Below, one piece after another: positions 22,759 to 31,915 of a DNA stretch of 64,000 bases. Location: contig NC_061862.1 in the NCBI RefSeq assembly GCF_907164915.1, forward strand, positions 88,832,846-88,896,845, written 5' to 3'. The notes under the pieces were generated by a model that did not search any database, was not told the DNA's origin, and saw nothing but the letters and a program-made list of their open reading frames with translations. Position 1 is the first letter of the stretch. Every line of letters starts with the position of its first letter. Source of the stretch: Impatiens glandulifera (taxonomy: Eukaryota > Streptophyta > Magnoliopsida > Ericales > Balsaminaceae). The position numbers and the translations under genes were made by a program.

Positions 22759-25691
22759 ATGGGAAGGGATAATGCATTGTTTAATCATATTATCTAGGTT
22801 GATTTCGCCGAAATCAAGAATGCTGGTTCCGTTGAAGTTCAAAAGATTATGGAATCTATCAAAGAATCCGGGCTGGAGCATTTTCTAGATAGGCCAATGA
22901 TTTGTTATCAGGATGCAGTTAGGGAGTTCTTCAAAACCGCAAAGATAAAGAAGAAGATCATTCATGTGAGGTGCACAGTGTTAAGTTTGAAATTTATGAA
23001 AAAGTATTCGCCGAAGCTCTTCAACTTCCGACGGAGGGGCGCGACTTCTCCACCGAATTATCAGAGGTCTCATTTCTCAACATCCAAATGATTCTTTCTA
23101 ATACCGGTGAACCGGTGCAGTTTAATGGTAAGAAGAACTCCATGGGTTTTGAGTATCGGATTTTGTGCGATATAGTATCACAAGCGCTTCAGGCCAGGGT
23201 AGGTAATTTCGACAACATCACTCAATCGAAATTCGATATGATGGCTGACATTTTATCCGATGACCGAATCAACTGGGAGAGTGTCTTATTCGAGATTTTA
23301 TGCGAGATGATATCTCCTAAGACCAACCGGTGCTTAGGATACGCCATGCTGATCGGCAAAATTATGCTCCATCTTAATATCCCTACCGGTCTAGGTATCA
23401 TTCTCTCTAATAGTAAACTGTTAAATTCCAGCAATATAGAAAAATGTCTTGTTAGAGATAAGAAGGTTAAAGAACCCAAGGTTAAAGAACCAAAGGTCAA
23501 AGAAACAAAGGGCAAAGCGCCCAAGGGTAAATATGCAAAGGGTAAAGAACTGGTGCCTACGACACCAGTTTCTCAAGAAACCGACAGTGAAGCAACCAAA
23601 TCGGGTCCCAAGCTTCCCGCTACAAAGAACCGTGCGGCCACACCGATCAATCATCAGACTCGTGCCGAGTCTACTTCTAGCGCGGTCAGCCGATCCAAAA
23701 TAACAGGGACGTCTCTCCCTGAACAAACCGTCCACCCTGAGGTAAATGTTCTTATCTCCTCTACTATTCATGTTCTTAAGGATACAGTACTATCGGTTGA
23801 GCTTGCGGTTTTATAACCCCAACCGATAGTATCGGATATTATTCATAATGTTGTGGCTGGAGTCGATCGGATGGCTGAAACCCATCAGACAAGTGTTGAT
23901 GATGCGACCGGTCAGACTGCTGAAACCGACCGGACATGTTCTGAAAAAGATCGGGTGACCGATAAAGAACGAGAAAGAGCCGAGACAAGGGAGTCGATTA
24001 AATTTTATACCGGTAATCCGGAAATAAATGCTCTGAATGAAGATCAAGAAATGGTCCAAATAGAAACCGAAGGTATTCCAAGTCCTCGTGAGGATGAAGT
24101 CGATGATATTGTTAAGGATTCTGTTGAATCACCGGGCCTTCAAAAAAACGAGAAAGATGCCGAAGATATTGTGACCGACATTCTGAAAGAGGTTGACGAA
24201 AGGGCATTGGAAACCTCCAATATTTTCTCTGCATGGGCTAATGCAATAATGCAGATAAGCTTCAAAGATGTTCTCTCTGATGTGCCGGAGGAAAAGAAAT
24301 GGTCGTCGCTCCTAAATATGGAAGAAGTGTCTTTCGGTTTGGCAAGAACCACCTCTGTCCATGAAGCTCTAACTAGATTTCATGTTACCGAAGAAAATGC
24401 TAGGCGGAGAATATTATCACCGATTATCGAAAAGAGAGAGGAGGACTTAAACTCAAATGGAGATGCCACTGAAGTGAACGGTATTGTCCTCACATTGCTC
24501 AAAACTATAATGAAAGACCTCGATAAAATTATTTACTATGATGACGAAAAACCGGTTGAGGAAGAACATATTCAACAAGATGAAAACAAGCCGAGAAATC
24601 AAGCTTTAAGGTCGGTCAATCTTTTAAACCGGTACAGACTCCATCGGTGGAACAAGAAATATTTGAAACCGGGGAGCAACGACAAGCCGAGTCAGAAACA
24701 AGCACTCTCCCGGTCAACTAAACTCTTTCATCGACATTTCAAATCTGTCTCCTGCTAAACTGGCAAAGATTTCCTTGGATAAGTCTTATGACCGAAATAA
24801 GTCAAGAGGAACTAGCGTTGATAGACCGGTCGGAACAGAAATGTCTCTTCATGCCAACTCTCATGGAGTGTTTCCAGTGCAAAACCAGTCTGTCGGTTCA
24901 CTACTTCTAAAATCTGAAGAACGACTAAAAATGTTGATTGAGGAAATGATTCAGAAATCCATGGCCTTGTGGCAGGAAGTTTTGGAGGCCCATGTGACCG
25001 ACGTTCTCAAAGAGAATGCTTCATCTCACGATGTAAAAATGGAATGAGTACAAGAGGTAGCCTCTCAAACTCTCTCCTCGGTTCAAACTATATCATTACA
25101 GCTCTACGAGCTGGCAAAGAATCAAGGCGCCGCCGACTTCGAAAAACTGAGAATGCATGAAGAGGTTGCCCGGCGTATCCAAGAGGAAGAAGATGCCAAG
25201 GCTAAGGCAGCCGAGGTAGAAAATGAGAAAGCGGCTAGAATTCTTCAAGAGCAAATTAATAAAGAGAAAGAGGCCTCTCCTCCGATTGCCAAGAAGACAA
25301 GAGCGGCTAAAAGTATAAGAGTTCAAGAGTCTGAGACAACAAATGCTGGATCGACAATTGAAACACCGGTTGAAAATCCTGCCGTAAGTAATGAAAATCT
25401 GATTTGTGATGAAGAAGAGGATGATCAGTCGTTAACCCGCAAACCGACGAATTGATCGAGGCAGTACTACTCCGAGCTATCCCTCATAGTGCCCGGTCAA
25501 ACCGACGAATCCGTAGAGGTGGTGTAAGTTCGGTCAATAATGCTTTCCAGAGCCGAAGAAATGCCGAGTTCCATGCTCTTGTGCAATCGGCAAGAAATTC
25601 TGAGACGGGGGTTCCTGGACAACCAGTCCGTGGTTTTGTAAGCAGCTTCTTCATCGAGTTGATAAACAAACCGGATGAAGGGGGACACTAA
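22759..25691 (+). pseudogene. Element A 3' gene 3 (long paralogue with Lys-rich and coiled-coil tail)
   Basis: ATG at 22759 starts the shared domain: VDFAEI after an early TAG at codon 13, FLDRPMICYQDAVREFFKTAKI, a frameshift near 22,960, then LQLPTEGRDF, FDMMADIL, INWESVLFEILCEMI and LGYAMLIG. Unlike genes 1 and 2 it continues for about 750 codons. First comes a basic tandem repeat of KEPKV/KGK type (about 23461-23550), then an acidic Glu/Asp-rich region (23853-24600), and a Glu/Lys/Ala heptad segment (ARRIQEEEDAKAKAAEVENE, from 25165) predicted to be a coiled coil. Stops at 22795, 23814 and 25045 and frame changes near 24,610 and 25,450 disable it. It ends 275 bp before the 3' LTR. Function is unknown; no membrane anchor or envelope feature is visible. 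Confidence 0.6.
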
Positions 25692-25950
25692 TTTTTACAT
25701 CTATGTTTTTTCTTATATTACTATGATTTCCTTACAATTATCAAATTTCGGAACTTATAATATTTTGGGAACTTAATGATCCGGTTTTAGTTTCAAAATG
25801 TTGGTTTTTATAATATTAAATTAAAAATATCAAAAGGGAGAAATTACTAAAAAAAAATAATTTACAAAAGAAATTAATTTACAAAATGTTTCTCAAATTA
25901 ATTTAAATCGGCCAACAATTACAGGTTTTGAATTTTTAACATAAATAATC

Positions 25951-25965
25951 AAAAAAGGGAGAAAT
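25951..25965 (+). other. Polypurine tract of element A
   Basis: AAAAAAGGGAGAAAT sits directly before the TGTTAG start of the 3' LTR and would prime plus-strand cDNA synthesis. The 260 bp before it, after 3' gene 3, are AT-rich and noncoding. Confidence 0.85.
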
Positions 25966-27623
25966 TGTTAGATAAATTAGATCGTTAATTAGTAGATAAT
26001 TAACTATATAAAGAACTTAATCAAATTCACTGTTTGTGTAAGAAACACAGGGATCGGTCAGATTATTAAATCAACCTTATCACCCTGGATCGGTCGACCA
26101 ATATCTCAGAGGCGGCACAAACCGGAATTCTCTAAATTATATCTCTTCGGATTTGCTCAAGTAGAAGATCGATTCGAATGAACTTACTGCTCAGGATCGG
26201 TAAACCTATTCTTCAAAGATCGGTTTTCACTCTTCGGTAGTAAGGTCAGTCAACCGATATTAAAACTACAAACCGGTAGGACGTCCGGTCGGCACAATAC
26301 TGGATGCAATCTTAAAGCTATCATACAAACAAAAATAACGGGCAGATTAACAGACCAAATCAAAGATTTGGAATAACTGGAAGTTTCCATTTTGGTGCAA
26401 TTAGATTACTTTGGGAATAGGCAGAAGGGAGCCTTCAAATATGCAAACTATATTATTTCCTTTTTGATAAAAGTCTGATGATAGTCTTTGGGAAGTAGAG
26501 GACTGCCAAAAGTGATCAGGTACCCATTTTGGTATAACAACAGTCCCCAAGGAGCAGGTATTTGTCAAACCACTCTAGATAATAAAGTCAAGAGAAGACA
26601 AAACTAGTCGGTTGTATTGCTTCTTGGGAAGTGTCAACCGCATTTAATGCCATGTAGTCCTTTGTTGACCGACCAATCAGAATCAAGGATTACCATGCAG
26701 GTATCCGTTGTATGAGAACAGGGCCAGCCCTGGGGTAAGCCCGGGAAGCCCTCGGGCTAGGGCAACCCACTCTCCAAGGCAGCCCATTTGTTAAAAATAT
26801 CAAAATATTTAGATATATTTATTGCAATTTTAAACATAAATGGTAGTAGCTTGGTGGTTCAAGCTATGCATTTAAAGTTTTAATGTGGTTTTGGGTTCAA
26901 GTCTCACCAAAAACCAAATTTTTTTATCGATTTTTAAAACTAGACTTAGGACAACAAAAAATATATCGAACTTTTCTACCGAGGCTAGGGCAGCCCAAAC
27001 CTCGGGGCCGGCTCTATATGAGAAATATGACCGTTGTCATAATCTCACTACTTAAGAGAAGCTTGAAGAACAACATCAAGACACGGATACCATATACACC
27101 TATGCAGATACAGTATTCAAAAGAACAAGTAACAGAGAGAAAGATAACAATGAAATCCAAAAAACTTTAAATTGTTCTTGTTTACATTCTATCAAAAGTG
27201 TTGAGTGCATTATAATTCTATTCATTATGTGTAAGAAGTGAGAGTTGTAAGTCAATAACGAGTAGTAAATAAGCCTCGGTTATTTGACGTGTTGTAAAGT
27301 GTGCTGAATATTATTAGTGAATATCCTTCTCAAGGTTTGAGAAGAAGGGGTGACGTAGAAGTTTTATCTCCGAACATCCATAAATTCTGTGTTGCGTTTA
27401 TTATTTTCTCCATACCTTCTTATCACTGTCCAAATCGTGTGTGTTGCTTCAAGTTGAAACAAACTATTCCGCACTTAAACTCGGTTCAAGAATTTGTGAC
27501 AACTTGAGTATTATAGAGACCGATATTAACTTCTAACCGAGTTAGTATCACCCGGCGTGTTGTGTAAGCGTTTGTCCAAGTCAGACCCCCCCCCAGTCTC
27601 CCTCGGCGATCCCGATCTCAACA
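25966..27623 (+). repeat. Element A 3' LTR (contains a MITE)
   Basis: It begins TGTTAGATAAATTAG and ends CTCAACA. It is longer than the 5' LTR because a 298-bp MITE plus its 8-bp target duplication lie at 26719-27024. Removing these 306 bp gives about 1352 bp, close to the 1359 bp of the 5' LTR. Confidence 0.95.
26719..27016. mobile_element. hAT-type MITE inside element A 3' LTR
   Basis: The element is flanked by a perfect 8-bp duplication TATGAGAA (26711-26718 and 27017-27024). Its ends are imperfect inverted repeats, CAGGGCCAGCCC at the left and GGGCCGGCTCTA at the right (9 of 12 matching). The 5' LTR has a single TATGAGAA at the same place (13948-13955), giving an empty-site control. It encodes nothing and presumably moved with a hAT transposase supplied elsewhere. 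Confidence 0.9.
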
Positions 27624-27649
27624 GCATCTTAAAAGATTCTCTAAGGTCT

Positions 27650-27929
27650 AAGGAGTGTTCTTCAATCTTTTGTAAACTTCCAATCATCCTTCAATTCATA
27701 CTTCTAGTTTGAAATTAAAATTTTTATATTTTAATTTTCATAAATTTTTACTTTGTCTGGTTCTTGAATTTGATGGTTGAAATTGATCTTATGCTCATTT
27801 ATAAGTTTTCTGCGAAAGCTATAAACGATCAATCACTCTTAAAAAAAACCCAAATTTAAATTTAAAAAATAAGAAAATGAATTTTATATTGTTGGGCTAA
27901 TCCTTTTGGGTCACAGCACATTAAGCATG
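27650..27929. other. Unique AT-rich DNA right of element A
   Basis: This continues the pre-insertion locus of element A. Apart from the few codons that extend the frame interrupted at 13,191, I see no coding content. Confidence 0.4.
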
Positions 27930-28180
27930 ATTAAAAAAACTTTTACTTTAATTTATATTTTGCATTAAACATTAAATTTGCCTTAAAACTTTTACTTCAG
28001 TTTTTATTATTTTTAACATAACTATTTTTATATAAATGATTTATATTATTTAGTTATTTTACTTATATATTTCTTATATTTAGAATATTATTATTTTTTA
28101 AATATTTGTTTATAAATAATTTTAAATCAAATTTATATTTATAATTCATTCATTAAAAAAAATTATATTTTACAATAGAC
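27930..28180. repeat. Detached remnant of the AT-rich array
   Basis: The segment runs through 'TTTTTATTATTTTTAACATA', 'ACTTATATATTTCTTATATT' and 'TTTATAAATAATTTTAAA', in the same order as body units of the 2.9-12.4 kb array (compare 10,480-10,650 and 11,100-11,290). Confidence 0.65.
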
Positions 28181-29420
28181 CGTATATGTAATTCCGGAAA
28201 AACTGCTTTGCGAAGGTTTTCTTAACTGTTTTGTTTCTACGGGAATGTGTTGTGTTTTTTAAGAAACTCTATCTAAAATTAATTTATTTTAACATATTTC
28301 TTGTCATGAGTTAATTAAAAAAACCTGTCAAGTTAGAGAACGTTATAAAAGAGATAATAGAAAGTAAAATTTTGAAACATTTAGGAAACAACCAAAAGTA
28401 TAAAATCTTCTTTCTATTCTTTTCAATTCAACTATTTAAATAGTTGATAAAATTTGAAATAAATTATTTTCTAAATAGATCCTGTTTGAAAAAGAAGAGG
28501 TTGAGAGGATAGAGCAAGAAACCGGAAGACTATTTTCTGTTATTATTATTAGATGGAATTTAGGGAAGAATTACATGAAAATTTGGAAATACCTATAGCT
28601 AGCAAAAATATAAATATGTCCTCCTACTCTTTAAAATTATTAAAAACATAACAAAACTTAGTATAATCGAATTAACTACATAAAAAAATATACACTAAAG
28701 AGGGATGTCATTTTAAAGAAAATGTTTAAGTCTAAAATATTCAAATACTGAAAAATTAGAAGTTAAAAAAAAATATCTTGAATATGATTCTAGATGGAAA
28801 TATGTATAAGTTTGATAAAATATTCCATATAAAAATTTCTAAATATATTCTCATCAATACTTATGCAAGATGAAATAAATTCAGATCATAGTTTTATCGC
28901 ATGAATGATTTATTTAGACAAATCTGCGTCCAAATATAAAAAAAAATGAATCATAAATGAATCAAGCAAATTCTCAAGATTTACCTACTGAGAATAATAT
29001 TACATAAACTGTACAAAGAAAAAGTTTAAGAAAAACAAATGCTCCTTCTTAGATGCAAGACTTTGTAGCTAATCAAATAAATACAATACAAAACAAAAAT
29101 ATAAGTTATACTCCAAAAACATATCATTTTTGTTCATCAAACATAGATTAACTTTGCAATATTCAAATTGGGTAAAAGCCATAAACGATGAATTAAATGC
29201 CTTAGATCCTAAATCAAACTTGGGATGTAACAAATAGGAAAAAAAAACAATTGGTTGTAAATAAAATTTAAAAAATAAAATAAACCCTGATGGAACTTTA
29301 AATAAGTGTAAAGTTAGATTAGTTAAAAAAAGATTACAATAAAAAGGATGTAATATATGTCCATCAATTTTTTTTTTGTGCATAACAGCATCTATAAAAT
29401 GGTTTTTAATTCATATCGAT
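28181..29420. other. AT-rich DNA, no gene seen
   Basis: No frame with recognisable protein content is visible. The open frame at 29069-29383 on the - strand is Phe/Leu-rich and of AT-driven composition. Confidence 0.5.
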
Positions 29421-29905
29421 AAATAATGCATTTTTATATGGAAATTTAGAAGAAGATATCTATATGAAAATTCTGAAAGTTTTAACATTATCTGAAAGTA
29501 TAAACAATCAAGTTTATAAATTAAACAAAAACTTGTTGGTTTCAAACAAGTTTATGTTTAAGGACAATAGTATAAAAACTATCTTTATTTCTTATTACTA
29601 TTAATTTTAAAATATATGAACATGATCATTGTATATACATTATTTTAAAAAATTACTGTCATATTAGTGCAATATTTTAGATGATATTTTAATAGCTGGG
29701 AATGATATCGATTATAAAACACAACTTTTTATTATTCAAAATTTCCTATAAAATATCTTGAAAGTGAAAATTTTTTCTTGGCCTTGATATTGCATAACAA
29801 AAGGATGGCAATTTTTGTCCATCAAAAGAAAATATATTCTTGATTTAATTAGTGAATCTGGTCTAATGGGAATGCAAACCAACTACCGCTCGTATGATAA
29901 AAGGT
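29420..29905 (+). pseudogene. Copia reverse transcriptase fragment (+ strand)
   Basis: Scattered frames read as parts of a copia reverse transcriptase: NAFLYGNLEEDIYMKI-like codons near 29,425, VYKLNK near 29,512, a decayed catalytic region near 29,680 (ILDDILIAGNDID, where YVDD would be expected), and RKYILDLISESGLMG near 29,835. Many stops and indels are present. It keeps about a third of the enzyme and no LTR is attached at its left. It points the opposite way from the fragment immediately to its right. Confidence 0.65.
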
Positions 29906-31500
29906 ATGAATTATGTGATAAGATAAAAGAGAGAAGCTATGCTTTCTTATTAGCAAGCATAAAATAAACTGAATGTAATGAAAGAGTTATATAGATAGTG
30001 ATTACAATAGTCTGAAATACTCTTAAGTGCTAATAGACTAAAATATTCTAAAGTGCTAATAAAAATAATATATCTAATATCCCCTCTCAAAGTCACGATG
30101 CAGCACCAATAGACATTGAGAGTTTGTCAGCTAGAAAACGAAAGAACGAAGTCAAGTGCGATTTTGTAAATATATTAGCAATCTGCAAGGGGAATAAACG
30201 AATGACAAAGTGATGGTATGAGTTTGTAGATTATAACGAGTGACATGACAATCAATCTCGATATGTTTGGTTCGCTCATGAAAGACATAATTCTGAACAA
30301 TCTGAATAGCACTCTGATTATTGCAATGTAGCGGAGTAAGGTGAGAAAGAGAAATACCCATATTAGTAAGTAATCGACGTAACCAAACAATTTCATAGGT
30401 AGTCGAGGCCATGGTACGATACCCAGCTTCTGTAGAAGACCGAGAGATGACATCTTGTTTCTTGCTCTTCCACGAATTAAGAGAATCACTGAGGAAAATA
30501 CAATATCTAGTGGTCGACTTACGGTCCGTAGGATCACTAGCCCAATCTGTATCAAAGTAGGCGTGCAACTCTAATGAATACATGGAAGGAAACATGAAAC
30601 TATGGAATTGAGTGCCCGAAGCTACCTAAAAATACGAAAAATATCAGCCTAATCAACTATTATAGGGCTAATGACAAACAGACTAACCACATGTATTGCA
30701 TGTGTAATGTCTGGGCGAGTTACAATAAGATAAACTAAACTGTCCACAATGGTACGATAAAGACCAAAATCCAAGGAGTGTCATCGGACGGAGAGAATCT
30801 AGCATTGGTCTCAAGGGGTGTATCAATAATTCAGTTATTGGTTACTCGAGCACGCTCAAAAAAATCAGCAATGTACTTTGATTGAGATAAGAGATAATCT
30901 TTTAGAGAATAAGCTATCTCAATTCCCAATAAATAACGTAGAATGCACAAATCTTTCATAGTGAATGAATGTGTCAACTCAGACTTCAATGATTTAATAT
31001 CATCATGATCATCACCTTTAATAATCATATCATCAACATACAAGGATAGAAGAATACTTAATGAAGTTGTACGCTTGAGAAATAAAACTGAATCATGGTG
31101 ACTACGAAGAAAGATAAGCGAACAAACTAGAGACATGGTTCTTGTTTGAGACCATAAAGAGCTTTGTGAAGTTTGCAAACTTCACCAAGCTGATGAGGAA
31201 CACCCGTGGGAGGCATCATATAAACCTTTTCATGAAGGTAATCATTCAAGAAAGCATTCTTCACATCCATTTTAGATATTTTCCATTGGCAAACCGAAAC
31301 AACAACAATTAAAGTGTGAACAGTCTTGATTTTTACAACACAAGCAAAGTTTCCTCATAATCCATGCCATATTTTTTAGAATAGTCTTTAGCAACAAGTC
31401 AAACCTTGTATCGCTCAATGGAACTATCTGATTACCAATATGCGGTGGAAGATAAGTCCATTGTGCAGTCGGTGATTATCATCTTTACGACCAGATATGG
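29906..31500 (-). mobile_element. 3' part of a decayed copia element (- strand)
   Basis: Reading leftwards: the RT start (LVAKDYSKKYGMDYEE near 31,370), MDVKNAFLN and LYGLKQ (31,290-31,140), a degraded catalytic region and RNase H, then a purine-rich tract (complement of ATCCCCTCTCAAAG near 30,080). A short LTR-like stretch reaches to about 29,906 and contains a 'TAAGTGCTAATAGACTAAA' type duplication. The 5' part of the element is missing. I could not fix exact LTR limits or a target duplication. Confidence 0.7.
30152..31178 (-). pseudogene. RT-RNase H remnant of the 30-kb copia fragment
   Basis: The 30152-30595 frame carries copia RNase H motifs: AYFDTDWASDPTDRKST (first catalytic Asp), ISRSSTEAGYRTMA (catalytic Glu, with Glu-Tyr changed to Gly-Tyr), HCNNQSAIQI (the usual Asp replaced by Cys-Asn) and HERTKHIEIDCH. 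The 30831-31178 frame carries LSLYVDDMIIKGDD, with the YVDD catalytic box intact, and LGIEIAYSLKDYLLSQSKYI. Stops and frameshifts separate the two. The loss of an RNase H Asp means the enzyme is dead. Confidence 0.75.
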
Positions 31501-31605
31501 TGAAAATAACAAAAACAAATGCAAATCTCAAAATATAAAAATAAAAATACTACAACAAATACAAATCCAAAAATATAACAACGACAACACAAATACATTA
31601 ACACG

Positions 31606-31800
31606 AATATGGAACGATGCGGCACAATGAGAAACGATACGGCACGACGTGGAAAGAATACAAATCTCCAACGGTAATACAAATGCAACAGCACAAATAT
31701 GGCAAGAAACGGCATGATGCGGCACGACGAGACACAAATACAAATCTCCAACGGCAACACAAATACAACAGAAATATGGCACGACGCACCACAAATACAA
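31606..31800. repeat. Small minisatellite, about 77-90 bp units
   Basis: Three units begin with AATATGG at 31606, 31696 and 31773. The first two continue through 'GATGCGGCAC' and 'AATACAAATCTCCAACGG'; the third is truncated. The unit is A/C-rich on the + strand and stays open in several frames on both strands, which explains the overlapping low-complexity open frames here. It lies directly left of element C. Confidence 0.75.
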
Positions 31801-31915
31801 ATTTTCAAACAAAATCAGCTAGAGTAAAAGGTGTTGGATAAATCTTGTTCAGCCCAATAAATCAGACCCTAAATAATATCAAACCAATGATTTTATCTTA
31901 AAAAATATGTTAAAG

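Larger units (their letters stand above)
13192..27623 (+). mobile_element. Element A: complete Sirevirus-like Ty1/copia LTR retrotransposon
   Basis: The element is bounded by direct LTRs (13192-14550 and 25966-27623) and flanked by a perfect 5-bp target duplication GCATC at 13187-13191 and 27624-27628. A primer-binding site like the initiator-Met tRNA type follows the 5' LTR and a purine tract precedes the 3' LTR. Inside, in order, are gag with a CCHC knuckle, protease, integrase, reverse transcriptase and RNase H (copia order), all with stops or frameshifts. Then comes about 6 kb carrying three related extra genes. The 14.4-kb size, long LTRs, coiled-coil gag tail and extra 3' genes fit the plant Sirevirus lineage. 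By eye the LTRs differ at about 7% of the first 200 bp, so this is not a recent insertion. Confidence 0.95.

Noticed and set aside
23222..24352. Antisense frames across 3' gene 3 of element A (100-116 codons)
   Set aside because: They mirror Lys/Glu-rich sense codons as Phe/Leu/Ser-rich peptides; the sense strand carries the motifs shared with genes 1 and 2.
20346..25691. An envelope gene in the extra 3' region of element A
   Set aside because: The position matches the env-like genes of Sireviruses, but I see no signal peptide, fusion-type or transmembrane segment, so I call them accessory genes of unknown function.
29069..29383. 104-codon - strand frame
   Set aside because: Phe/Leu/Tyr-rich composition follows from AT-rich DNA; no motif, no promoter, and no link to the neighbouring copia fragment.
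31485..31812. Overlapping Cys/Val/Phe-rich frames of 94-107 codons on the - strand
   Set aside because: They come from the A/C-rich minisatellite, which stays open in several frames; composition is repeat-driven.
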